Assembly: GCF_017726655.1 (NCBI RefSeq)
Contig: NZ_CP072308.1
Location: forward strand, 62,001-126,000
From: Agrobacterium tumefaciens
Lineage (GTDB): Bacteria > Pseudomonadota > Alphaproteobacteria > Rhizobiales > Rhizobiaceae
DNA length: 64,000 nucleotides
Direction: 5' to 3'
A program made the position numbers and the translations under genes. Below the pieces are notes generated by a model. That model did no database searches. It was given only the letters and a program-made list of their open reading frames with translations, and was not told where the DNA came from. Each line of letters begins with the position of its first letter. Within the stretch, counting starts at the first letter, position 1. Positions 55,329-63,434 of this stretch are shown here, piece by piece.

Positions 55329-56438
55329 ATGTCGCTTCGGCTTGCCACCTTCAATATCGAAAACCTTCTCACCCGTTTCGATTTCACCGGCTTTCGCAAC
55401 CAGACGCGGCGCGACAGGGCGATGCAGCTTTTCGATATCCGCGATGAGGCCACCTATCAGGCGCTGGAAGGTGCGCGGATGGTGTCATCCACCGACGATA
55501 CGCGCCAGCTTTCGGCGCTCGCCATCGCTGATGCGGATGCCGATATTCTCTGCCTGCAGGAGGTCGACAACATGGCGGCGTTGCAGGCCTTCGAATATGG
55601 TTATCTCTACCGCATGGTCGGCAACGGCTACATGCAGAAATATCTGGTAGAGGGCAATGACAGCCGCGGCATCGATGTCGCCGTCGTGATGCGTGAGGAG
55701 ACGCGAGACGGCCACAAGATCGAAGTGGTCGACATCAAGAGCCATGCGGCGCTCACCTATCGCAATCTCGATCTCTTCAGTCCCGAGCTGGCGACGACAA
55801 ACCAGATCGACGACAAGATTTTCAAACGGGACTGTCTGGAAATCGACCTGCGCATCGGCGGAAAGCCGCTGACGCTCTATGTCACCCATCTTAAATCCAT
55901 GACCAACTCACGGGACGCGGTGGATGCTAGGCTTGGCACCATGCCTGTTCGCGAGGCGGAAGCCCGCGCCGTTCGCCGCATCATCGAAAATCGCTGGGGC
56001 GTGGGTAACACGCATAACAAGAATTTCGCGATCTGCGGCGATATGAACGACTATCAGGAGCGCGTTGCGATTTCCGGCGACAGGCGCAACGGTTACAGTT
56101 TCACGCCGATCCGGGAAGAGCTGAGCGCTCTCGATATCTTCACGGCCGATGGTTTCGTCGTCAATCCGATGACGCGCCGCGACGTCATGGATCGCTGGAC
56201 GCTCTACCATTCGCGCGGGCCGCAGGAGCAGCATCTTTGCCAGCTTGACTATATCTGGCTTTCGCCGCGCCTGGCGGAAACGAATGCCACCCATGTTCCT
56301 GAAATCATTCGAAACGGCCAGCCCTTCCGCACGGTCTTTCCGCCGGGCCAGGAGGTGGAGCGCTATCCGCGCACCGGCTGGGATCGTCCGAAGGCTTCAG
56401 ATCATTGCCCTGTGGTCATGACGCTGGATCTGGTCTAG
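55329..56438 (+). CDS. Endonuclease/exonuclease/phosphatase-family protein
   Basis: A 369-residue EEP hydrolase. The metal-dependent active site is complete and in order: Asn in TFNIENL (residues 7-13), Glu in CLQEVDN, THLKS, Asp/Asn in ICGDMNDYQE, DYIWL and the terminal Asp-His pair ASDHCPV. No signal peptide, so cytoplasmic. The substrate could be DNA, a lipid or a phosphorylated nucleotide; the sequence does not decide. It lies 74 bp after the ABC operon with no terminator recognised, and converges with the diguanylate cyclase gene. Confidence 0.85.
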   Translation: MSLRLATFNIENLLTRFDFTGFRNQTRRDRAMQLFDIRDEATYQALEGARMVSSTDDTRQLSALAIADADADILCLQEVDNMAALQAFEYGYLYRMVGNGYMQKYLVEGNDSRGIDVAVVMREETRDGHKIEVVDIKSHAALTYRNLDLFSPELATTNQIDDKIFKRDCLEIDLRIGGKPLTLYVTHLKSMTNSRDAVDARLGTMPVREAEARAVRRIIENRWGVGNTHNKNFAICGDMNDYQERVAISGDRRNGYSFTPIREELSALDIFTADGFVVNPMTRRDVMDRWTLYHSRGPQEQHLCQLDYIWLSPRLAETNATHVPEIIRNGQPFRTVFPPGQEVERYPRTGWDRPKASDHCPVVMTLDLV

Positions 56439-56467
56439 CGGATATTCCGTCAGGCCTGCATTATCGC

Positions 56468-58249
56468 TTAGCCGTTTGCGACCTTCGGGAAATAGGTCGC
56501 CCACACGCGGTTTCTGCCGGCGCGCTTTGCCTCATAGAGCCTGTCGTCGGCTATGGCGATTAATTCGTCCCAATTGCCAATGGCGCGTGCTTCCTGCCAG
56601 ACAACACCGAAACTTGCTGTCAGCGATAGACCGCTCTGTTCATCGATGATCTGAGCTTCGATCATGCGGCGAAGCCGATCGGCGGTGGCGGTGGCCAGGG
56701 CGTGGCTGACATCCTGCAACACGACGACAAATTCCTCACCGCCATATCGGGCCAGAATGTCGCCCTTGCGCAACGCGCTTTTCAGAAGGCTCGCGGTCTT
56801 CTGCAGCGCGAGGTCGCCCATGGCGTGGCCGTAGCGGTCGTTGATGGATTTGAAGTGGTCGATATCGACGATCATCACGCCGAGCGCCGGACATTGCTCG
56901 CCGCTGCTCAGGATGGAGCGCACCGATTTTTCCAGCGCGCGCCGATTGAAGACACCGGTGAGGGCATCGGTTTCGGAAAGGGCACGCAGCTGCTCGGCCA
57001 GCGCACGTTGCTGATCTTCCATTTCAACTTTCTGGCGGAGCTGTTCACGCAGGAAATCAAGCTCCTGGAACATTTTTTTGACTTCCGGCGCAACACCGTC
57101 CTTTTGGTCGACTTCCGAAAGATCGCCGGCGGCTATCGCCGCTATCTGCGCACGCACGGACTGCATCGGCTGGAAGAGCGCCGTTCTGTAGACCCAGGTC
57201 AGGCGAAGCAGGACGAGAACTGCAATGAGGGCAAGAAGCAGAGACGACGCGCCGTAGACCAGCGCTCTTTCCTTGTTGTTTTCGATCCTCGCCCGTGTCT
57301 CGGAGAGGATGAGGTCGCGCAGCTTGTCCGAGGAGCGCATGCCCTGAATATAGCTTTCGGAAAATTCCCGTACGCTCGGGCGGGCAGAGGGCATCACGAT
57401 GGCAATCGTGTTCTGTGCATAGCGAAGCGCCTGACCGAAATAGTAGGACTCGAATTCACGGAATGCGGCATCCAGACGCGGGGTCGACAGATAGGCAGCC
57501 GTGTAGTTCCACAGCGAGGACTTTATCAACAGCAGGCTTTGCATCTCGGTATCGAATTTTGCGCGATAGCTGAGCGTGTCCTGCCGGTTAGCCTGCATGC
57601 TCATGACGACGTAGGAGCCAAGGCGGCCGATCCTGTCACGCATCACACCGGCCGTGCCCGTCATGGCAACGTCGATCGCTACGTCAGGCGTTTTCGTTAT
57701 GATGGCGCGGGCGGCCCTGCCGCGCAGCAGGTTCACACTATCGGCGGCCTTGAACATCGACTGAATGGCGTTTGCCATGGCGCTATAGCTGCGCGCCTGA
57801 GGGGAAAGAGCCGCGACGTCGTCCACGAGCCGGCGTGATTCAGCAAGCCTCTGGCGGGTTTCGAGCAGCGATTTTGCAAAGCCGGGTTGCATCTTGATTT
57901 CTTCGGCGAAGGACGTCTCGACTTGGGAAAGCTTGTCGTCCGTAGCTTTGCGCGCAGCGGCAAGAGCGTCGATCAGCTTGGCATCCACTGAAGACGCCGC
58001 CATCAGATTGTTGGCGGGGCCACGCTCGGCCGAGACCAGCCAGGCCGATTGAAGCGCGGTTTCAAAGCGGACAAGTTGCTGGGCGTTTGTCCTGTAACGC
58101 AGGTAGTTGGAAACGCTCGGCAGCGCGGCAAGGGTCGCCAGCAATATGGCGCTGACGGCGATGACGATAGTGCCGGTCAGTTGGATTTTCTGTATGCTCG
58201 CGCGCATCGGATGCGTATTCTCGCTGGAATGGTTATGGTACATCGCCAT
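56468..58249 (-). CDS. Membrane-bound diguanylate cyclase (GGDEF)
   Basis: A 593-residue signalling enzyme. Membrane helix 1 is at about residues 24-46, a helical periplasmic sensor at 50-325 and membrane helix 2 at about 335-355. A HAMP-like stretch (LFQPMQSVRAQIAAIAAGDLSEV) and a coiled coil (LDFLREQLRQKVEMEDQQRALAEQLRALSE) precede the GGDEF domain (about 420-585): DALTGVFNRRALE, DIDHFKSINDRYGH and the active motif GGEEF. An intact RxxD inhibitory site was not recognised. It makes cyclic di-GMP in response to an unknown envelope signal. The first ATG is reported; ATG 58207, just before helix 1, is equally possible. Confidence 0.9.
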   Translation of the reverse strand: MAMYHNHSSENTHPMRASIQKIQLTGTIVIAVSAILLATLAALPSVSNYLRYRTNAQQLVRFETALQSAWLVSAERGPANNLMAASSVDAKLIDALAAARKATDDKLSQVETSFAEEIKMQPGFAKSLLETRQRLAESRRLVDDVAALSPQARSYSAMANAIQSMFKAADSVNLLRGRAARAIITKTPDVAIDVAMTGTAGVMRDRIGRLGSYVVMSMQANRQDTLSYRAKFDTEMQSLLLIKSSLWNYTAAYLSTPRLDAAFREFESYYFGQALRYAQNTIAIVMPSARPSVREFSESYIQGMRSSDKLRDLILSETRARIENNKERALVYGASSLLLALIAVLVLLRLTWVYRTALFQPMQSVRAQIAAIAAGDLSEVDQKDGVAPEVKKMFQELDFLREQLRQKVEMEDQQRALAEQLRALSETDALTGVFNRRALEKSVRSILSSGEQCPALGVMIVDIDHFKSINDRYGHAMGDLALQKTASLLKSALRKGDILARYGGEEFVVVLQDVSHALATATADRLRRMIEAQIIDEQSGLSLTASFGVVWQEARAIGNWDELIAIADDRLYEAKRAGRNRVWATYFPKVANG

Positions 58250-58418
58250 TTTAGCAACGCCGCGTAAACACTTCGCTTATTTTGTCGTCTTTGATCCGAT
58301 AGCGATCACGCCGCGGAAAGGCGTAGGGCCCGGTGTGGAAAAGAGCGCGTCTGGCTGCCCGGACACAATTTTCGCTTTACACCAGGTCAGAATCTGATAG
58401 TTGGCAAGGCACTGGCTT

Positions 58419-58496
<78 letters not shown>

Positions 58497-58577
58497 TTTT
58501 ACCTTTGAAATCAATCATTTACGTGAAATTTCAAAAACATCCATTTTACAGCATACCGCGCTTTTTACATTTTGTTG

Positions 58578-58709
58578 CTAGCGCGTTCCCTTCTTGATGG
58601 CGTCAATGACCTCCTGGCCTGCCAGATAGTGACGCCGAATAATCCCCTCTGCATCCTCTCTGGAATGTCCGGAAATCTCCGAAGGCAAACCACCGACTCT
58701 TATTGAAGC
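58578..58709 (-). pseudogene. Tyrosine recombinase (integrase) C-terminal fragment
   Basis: Reading the minus strand to TAG at 58578-58580 gives ISGHSREDAEGIIRRHYLAGQ and then EVIDAIKKGTR. SGHS matches the conserved GH box and RRHYL the catalytic-tyrosine segment of phage-type integrases. An in-frame TAA at 58712-58710 and the loss of all earlier domains show that it is a stump of about 43 codons with no start. It lies 84 bp from the tRNA, where an island integrase is expected, and overlaps the end of the DUF1796 gene by a few bases. Confidence 0.7.
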
Positions 58710-59389
58710 TTAAGTTTTTTTAATGAATTGTACCATTCTTCTCGACGCCCACCGAAGTGGCCTTGCACTCCCTCATGCCAGTCACCCTGATCGGCAACAT
58801 CGGCCACCAAAACTCGCGGCCTTCGACCTAATTTCTCTATAGCTTTCTTGTCCCCATTCATGATCACAAGCCGAGAGGTTGGGTATGCTTTGATTAATGC
58901 CTCGAATATCACGCAATATATGTCGGAATCTGTTGAAACTTTTACCATGTGAGATGGCAACGCATCATGTAACCCGGCGCGGTTCAAAAAGAAAATTGGG
59001 CGTTTCGCAGCAAGGATGGAAAGGTGCATTCTCTCACCCAAAAAGCGGTACTTCGAGACCACTTCCGGTATTTTATCTTTCCAATCGTCGGCTATCCGAT
59101 CGTTGCTATCACGCGGGAAAGCATGGTGTAGCAGGATACCAGTCTTCATGTGCATTATGCTATCTGCGCCACCCGCAAGTTCAACATGCTCAACTTGCTT
59201 TTCAAAATCGTTCCCAATTAAATCGAAATGAGATCCGATCAAGGTCGGAATGGCCGATAGAGGTGTAATCATCCAGTCAAGGAGACCAGTCTGTTGCAAA
59301 CCATATGTTTGCCGCAAATTGTACGCCATTTCGCAGTTCGTCCCCAAGGACGCCATGAAATCTATCTTTTTACGAAATGGCCAAATCAC
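58700..59389 (-). CDS. DUF1796 family putative cysteine-peptidase-like protein
   Basis: A 229-residue protein starting at GTG 59389 after a clear AGGAG. The opening SLGTNCEMAYNLRQ with Cys19, then QTGLLDWMITPLSAIPTLI, is the DUF1796 signature; His residues in LLHHAFPRD could complete a papain-like dyad. No signal peptide or membrane helix. Base composition is lower in GC than in neighbouring genes, and it is the only intact gene of the tRNA-Thr island remnant. DUF1796 proteins are often found near surface-polysaccharide or methyltransferase genes, but the true function is not known. The 3' end overlaps the integrase stump. Confidence 0.75.
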   Translation of the reverse strand: MIWPFRKKIDFMASLGTNCEMAYNLRQTYGLQQTGLLDWMITPLSAIPTLIGSHFDLIGNDFEKQVEHVELAGGADSIMHMKTGILLHHAFPRDSNDRIADDWKDKIPEVVSKYRFLGERMHLSILAAKRPIFFLNRAGLHDALPSHMVKVSTDSDIYCVIFEALIKAYPTSRLVIMNGDKKAIEKLGRRPRVLVADVADQGDWHEGVQGHFGGRREEWYNSLKKLKLQ

Positions 59390-59872
59390 TTAACATCTCC
59401 TAAAGCGCTAACTGCCCAAACCGTAAGCTAGGGCGTCTGTGCATTTCGTCAGGCTTCAGTTCGTAGCTTCCTGATAGGGCACAGCTATTCTCATATTCTT
59501 AATAATCATCCTTCCGAGGAACGAATTCCATAACTTATCGCCGTTTTAGGCCCCCGACCCAAAGACTGATCAACTCATGCCAAAACCTTGGGCCATGTGC
59601 CGATGCCGGTTTTAGGTAGTGCATCTCCAAAGCAGTTTCATCGTATTCATTATGGCCGCTGTTTCTGCTGGGTTAACTCACCGCAACCTGGGCTTCAAGT
59701 TTGCCGTTGTAAACATTCATACGTTGCGGCGAGCGGTTTTCCACAGGCGTCGTTATCTGTGGATTTCATTTTACAATCAGATATTGAGGTCACTGGAAGC
59801 ATTAGGTTCTTTTAGGCCTCATTTTACATTTTACGCGTACCCACAAACCTGAAATCGTTGAGAATGCGATGG
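59390..59872. other. Gene-poor end of the island remnant
   Basis: About 480 bp of AT-rich sequence. The frames 59588-59815 and 59619-59852 overlap each other, have no good ribosome site and match nothing I recognise. Probably decayed island DNA. Confidence 0.4.
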
Positions 59873-59921
59873 GATTTGTAATCAGGGGGTCGCGGGTTCG
59901 AACCCTGCCGGGGGCACCAGT
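59873..59921 (+). repeat. att-type direct repeat, copy 2 (partial tRNA-Thr)
   Basis: An exact copy of 58448-58496. It has the anticodon loop, T arm and CCA but no D arm or 5' acceptor strand, so it cannot be a working tRNA. Confidence 0.9.
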
Positions 59922-60132
59922 GAAATCAATCCTTTCACCGCACTATGTCTGGTTGACTGCGCCTGCTGCTCGGCAGCCGCACGGACCTGTTTAATCCATT
60001 TGATGAAAACACCGCGCCGTGGGCCCACCAGAAGACGAGGGAACTTCGCGCTGGGTATCCGCCAGAGTTGTAAAGCCGGTTGCATTCAGCGTATCTTCTC
60101 GATCAAGAGATGGACGAGAAGCGGCGGTTGTG

Positions 60133-60702
60133 ATGGATGCCTATGGTCACTTGCGGATATTGGTCAGCCTAATCCTCGGCCTTGCAATTACCCGCGTGTT
60201 GTCCGGCCTTTCAAGGCGGCTGCAGGAGCCGCAGAAAACCGACCGCACCCATGCCCAGATCGTCTGGTCGATTGCCCTGCTTCTCGGGGCCGTGCATTTC
60301 TGGTGGTGGGAATTTGCCTTGCGGCTCATCCAGAACTGGAATTTCTGGATTTACATTTTTGTCCTTGTTTACACGTCGCTTTTCTTCCTGATGTCGACGC
60401 TGCTTTACCCCGACCATATTCAGGAATCGGCTGAGCGGGAGAGTTTTTTCCTGCGACGGCGACATGCTTTTTTTGCGCTTTTTGCGGCCTCCTTTGTGTT
60501 CGATCTGATGGATACTTACATCAAGGGAAGGCAGCATTTCGAACAGCTTGGGCCATGGTATCTCGTGCGGATCGTCTGCGGTCTGCTCATCGCACTCGTG
60601 GCGATGAGGACCGACAATAGCCGCACGATCATGTGGCTCGGTGTGGTATGGCTGCTTTTCGACGCGATCTGGATCACGGCAATTTACAGCGACCTTTTTT
60701 AG
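60133..60702 (+). CDS. Multispan membrane protein of unknown function
   Basis: A 189-residue protein with about five to six hydrophobic stretches (ILVSLILGLAITRVLSGLS, IVWSIALLLGAVHFWWWEFAL, FWIYIFVLVYTSLFFLMSTLLY and others) and many Trp and His residues. A loop with HIQESAERESFFLRRRHAFFALF separates the halves. ATG 60133 is preceded by GAGAAGCGG; the frame before it is shadow. It is the first gene after the island remnant. I do not recognise the family; similar proteins occur in rhizobia (from memory). Confidence 0.7.
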   Translation: MDAYGHLRILVSLILGLAITRVLSGLSRRLQEPQKTDRTHAQIVWSIALLLGAVHFWWWEFALRLIQNWNFWIYIFVLVYTSLFFLMSTLLYPDHIQESAERESFFLRRRHAFFALFAASFVFDLMDTYIKGRQHFEQLGPWYLVRIVCGLLIALVAMRTDNSRTIMWLGVVWLLFDAIWITAIYSDLF

Positions 60703-60760
60703 GTCGTTGCCTGCCGCGACAGTCGAGAAGCTGATGATGTTGCGCCGGCGCAAGTCCTGC

Positions 60761-61114
60761 CTATGGCCTGATATGATAAAGCTTGTGGACGATTGACCAA
60801 TTGCCGTCACGTTCCAGCAGCGACAGATATTCATAGAAGTCCTTGCCGTCGAAGCGCGTCGTCACCTTGACCGAGGCGCTGTCGCCCTCCTTGTCAATGC
60901 CGATGATCTCGAAAGCGGGATCATGATCGGGCAGGCCGCGTTCGCTGCTGCGCAACTGATCGATGAAGTCCTCCAGAGACAGCCATTCGACTTCACCCCG
61001 GAAATTTCCGACGATACTGGCGCGTGGGTCGAAGACATCACGCATCAGGCTTTCATCGGCATAGGCCATGGCATGCACATAGTCCGTCACGGTCTGGGTA
61101 ATGGTTTGCGGCAC
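60761..61114 (-). CDS. NTF2-like/lumazine-binding-like family protein
   Basis: A 117-residue protein. GTG 61114 is chosen because GGAGG stands eight bases upstream; the longer frame to 61201 has no site. The sequence (TITQTVTDYVHAMAYADESLMRDVFDPRASIVGNFRGEVEWLSLEDFIDQL, then YEYLSLLERDGNWSIVHKLYHIRP) is a cone-shaped alpha+beta NTF2 fold of the PF12893 type. These bind small ligands or act as isomerase-like enzymes. It converges with the membrane protein gene; its role is unknown. Confidence 0.75.
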   Translation of the reverse strand: MPQTITQTVTDYVHAMAYADESLMRDVFDPRASIVGNFRGEVEWLSLEDFIDQLRSSERGLPDHDPAFEIIGIDKEGDSASVKVTTRFDGKDFYEYLSLLERDGNWSIVHKLYHIRP

Positions 61115-61507
61115 CGGATCGTCCTCCCTTGATCCAAAAAACAAGCTTACACCTGTTGGCACATTTCTGCCATAACCCCTTGAAAACCGGTCGTCTGCCA
61201 CCTTTCCTGTGTTGTTTGCAAACGTTTCCGGCGTATGCCGTGATGAAGCGCGGGATATGTTTTGCTGCCGCTTTCCACAATTTTGTCCCGCCTGTCGCTA
61301 TAGTCGCCTTGGGTCCGACAAATTTCGGCATCAAGGGCATTGCGCCGGTCGTACCGCGGCGCGACGCGAGGCTTTTATGTGGGCTTTGCCGGTTTAACCG
61401 CCGGCGCGGGGTGCCGCGTTGGGTGGATTTGGCTTATGATCCATCTGCAAGGTATGCGAGATTGATGGCAGGTCTGCGGGTGAGAGTATGCGTCGGAAGG
61501 TGTTTTT
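61115..61507. other. 393-bp intergenic gap
   Basis: Between the divergent NTF2-like and J-domain genes. It should carry both promoters; no clear -35/-10 pair, repeat or gene was recognised. The plus-strand frame 61129-61515 has Cys/Arg-rich shadow composition. Confidence 0.35.
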
Positions 61508-62110
61508 GTGATTGATCCCTATGTTTTGCTTGGCGTGGAGCGCGATGCCGACGAGGCGGCGATCAAGTCTGCCTACCGCAAGATGGCCAAGGCGGCGCAT
61601 CCTGACAGCGGCGGCGATGCCGAACAGTTCGCACGTTTGCAAACCGCCTATGAGCTTCTCAAGGATCCCGTGCGGCGCAAGGTATTCGACGATACCGGCT
61701 ATGATCCGCAGCTGGCCGACGCCAAGGACCTGAAGGGCCTGCTGATGCTGGAGACGCTGGTCAATGAATTCATTCTGGACGAGCGCGAGCCCGGCAGCTT
61801 CGATCCCGTCGTCGCCATGCGGCGCAAGCTGACCGACGACATTCTGAAAAGTCGCTTTCATATCCTAGAGCTCGAACGGCACCGTACCCGGGTTCGCAAG
61901 CATATGGACCGCCTCGGCCGCAAGCCCGACACCGACGTGCTGAGCTCCATGCTGCGCGCCCGCAGCCAGTCTATCGCTGAAGCGATCCGCAATGCCGAAG
62001 CGCAGATCGAGGCGATTGAGCAGGCTTACACGATGCTCGAGGGCTACTCCTACGAGTTGGAGAGCGTCACGCTTGCAGAGCCGCTGCTGAAAGGCGAGGC
62101 GGCGGAATAG
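61508..62110 (+). CDS. J-domain (DnaJ-like) protein
   Basis: A 200-residue protein starting at GTG 61508. Residues 3-65 are a J domain (DPYVLLGVERDADEAAIKSAYRKMAKAAHPDSGGD) with the essential HPD at 31-33, so it should stimulate an Hsp70 ATPase. The rest is not DnaJ-like: no Gly/Phe region, zinc fingers or substrate domain, but a long helical part (about 115-195) resembling an HscB-like C-terminus. That may make it a specialised co-chaperone. The client is unknown. It converges with the DUF922 gene. Confidence 0.82.
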   Translation: MIDPYVLLGVERDADEAAIKSAYRKMAKAAHPDSGGDAEQFARLQTAYELLKDPVRRKVFDDTGYDPQLADAKDLKGLLMLETLVNEFILDEREPGSFDPVVAMRRKLTDDILKSRFHILELERHRTRVRKHMDRLGRKPDTDVLSSMLRARSQSIAEAIRNAEAQIEAIEQAYTMLEGYSYELESVTLAEPLLKGEAAE

Positions 62111-62116
62111 CCCGTT

Positions 62117-62722
62117 TCAGGGACCGTTGACGAGCGCGAGAATAAGCTGGTGCACCCGTCCACCGGGAGAAAGCTCGTCCCGGTCGAAATCGCGACCGCG
62201 CTGGCGCTGTTCGTTGGAGAGTTCGCCAAGCCGCTGCTGCAACACGGCGCGCACCTTCTGGCATTTTGGATCGTCTTCCGCCCTCAGGCCGATGCTGAAG
62301 GCCTCGATCTTCTTCACCATGTCGAGAATATGGTCGCCATGCACGCGCTCATGGGTTTCGACACCCGTGATGAAGGTTTTCCAGCTGGCAGCGACGGCGG
62401 GCGGCAGATTGGCAGGCGCTTTCGGCCACGTGTAAATGATCGTCAGATTGGGTCTGGCGCTGGCGAGCACACAGGCGCCATCCGGCTGCGGGCGATAATC
62501 CCGACGCCAGGTGAGCTTGAAGGTGGTGTGGGCAATGGCCTGTACACCGGCCGTCGGGCCGCGTTCGCCGATTGACTGATACAGCGCCCCGCCCGAACCG
62601 CCACTGATGGCATAGGTCTTTATCTGCTCGGCGGGTTTCCAGCCGGTCTGCGCCGAGAGGGGAATCGCGCTCACGAGAAGGGCGGCGCTGACGAAAAGGG
62701 GTAAGAACTTATGGGCGGGCAC
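62117..62722 (-). CDS. DUF922 putative secreted zinc protease
   Basis: A 201-residue exported protein: signal peptide (residues 1-24, AIPLSA) and a DUF922 domain (about 30-195). HERVH at 124-128 gives an HExxH zinc motif (His124, Glu125, His128), the basis for predicting metalloprotease activity. Two Cys (in GACVLA and DPKCQK) may form a disulfide. Members of the family are annotated as predicted secreted Zn-dependent proteases without proven substrates. Single gene. Confidence 0.82.
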   Translation of the reverse strand: MPAHKFLPLFVSAALLVSAIPLSAQTGWKPAEQIKTYAISGGSGGALYQSIGERGPTAGVQAIAHTTFKLTWRRDYRPQPDGACVLASARPNLTIIYTWPKAPANLPPAVAASWKTFITGVETHERVHGDHILDMVKKIEAFSIGLRAEDDPKCQKVRAVLQQRLGELSNEQRQRGRDFDRDELSPGGRVHQLILALVNGP

Positions 62723-62826
62723 GCATTGATCCTTGGTGATTTGCGTGCCGAAGATAGTCGAGGGCAGGCGGGCCAGACAAGGAAATGTTGGCCGCCGATG
62801 GGATTTCGGTCCGGATAATGCTCATA

Positions 62827-62856
62827 CGAAAACCCCCGCGCCTCGGCGCGGGGGAG
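62827..62856 (-). terminator. Rho-independent terminator of the PRC-barrel gene
   Basis: CCCCCGCGC (62833-62841), loop CTCG and GCGCGGGGG (62846-62854) form a nine-pair stem; on the minus strand it is followed by TTTTCG. It ends the gene at 62881-63336. Confidence 0.8.
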
Positions 62857-62880
62857 ACAAGTGTGCGACCGCAGGGGTAA

Positions 62881-63336
62881 TCAGTCGTCCAGCTTGTCAT
62901 AATCGAGCTTGGGAGCGTTCTGCAGCGCGTCCTTCGTCGTGTCGACATAGGCCTTCCACGTGCCGTTATCGTTATTGACGGCGACCGAGGCCGGGTCGAG
63001 AACGACGTAGCTCTTGTCGATACCGAGGAAGCCGCCGACGCTGGCAACCAGACCGATCACGGTCTTGCCGTCGCCGATAACGACATCTTCGATCTCGCCG
63101 ATGTTTTCGTTCTGGGCATTGTAGATGTCCATGCCATCAAGCTGGGAGGCCGTGAGGTCCGTCTTCTGAACGTTGATGAACTTCAGCGGGCCGTTTGCCT
63201 TGGTGCCCATGGTGATTCCAGGGCCGGACAGGGTGGCGTCCGCGCCAGCAGCAGGGGCCGTGGTTGCCGTCTGGGCAAAGGCCACGGAAGAGGTAAGCGC
63301 TGCTGCGGCAGCGAGAGCGATGACATTGATTTTCAT
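62881..63336 (-). CDS. PRC-barrel domain protein, exported
   Basis: A 151-residue protein with a signal peptide (residues 1-21, SVAFAQT) and a PRC-barrel domain (about 60-130: LTASQLDGMDIYNAQNENIGEIEDVVIGDGKTVIGLVASVGGFLGIDKSYVVLD). The ATG at 63336 has AAAGGGAAGAA upstream; the longer frame to 63444 is not needed. Periplasmic PRC-barrel proteins are common in Rhizobiales and often stress-induced, with no defined activity. It ends at a strong terminator. Confidence 0.85.
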   Translation of the reverse strand: MKINVIALAAAAALTSSVAFAQTATTAPAAGADATLSGPGITMGTKANGPLKFINVQKTDLTASQLDGMDIYNAQNENIGEIEDVVIGDGKTVIGLVASVGGFLGIDKSYVVLDPASVAVNNDNGTWKAYVDTTKDALQNAPKLDYDKLDD

Positions 63337-63434
63337 GATGTTTCTTCCCTTTGTATGCTGAACATTGCGTTCGGGGAGGAAACGATGGGAGGCGCATTTG
63401 GTTCCCGGACCCTTCTTGATTTTAGGAAACCAGA

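Noticed and set aside
59873..59921. Second tRNA-Thr gene
   Set aside because: Only the 3' part is present; the D arm and 5' acceptor strand are missing, so it is an att copy.
59882..60085. Minus-strand frame ending LVPPAGFEPATP
   Set aside because: The ending is the well-known artefact of translating the 3' half of a tRNA; the frame lies over the duplicated tRNA-Thr end.
61129..61515. 128-residue plus-strand frame in the gap before the J-domain gene
   Set aside because: Cys/Arg-rich arbitrary composition, no ribosome site, no domain; it overlaps the J-domain gene start.
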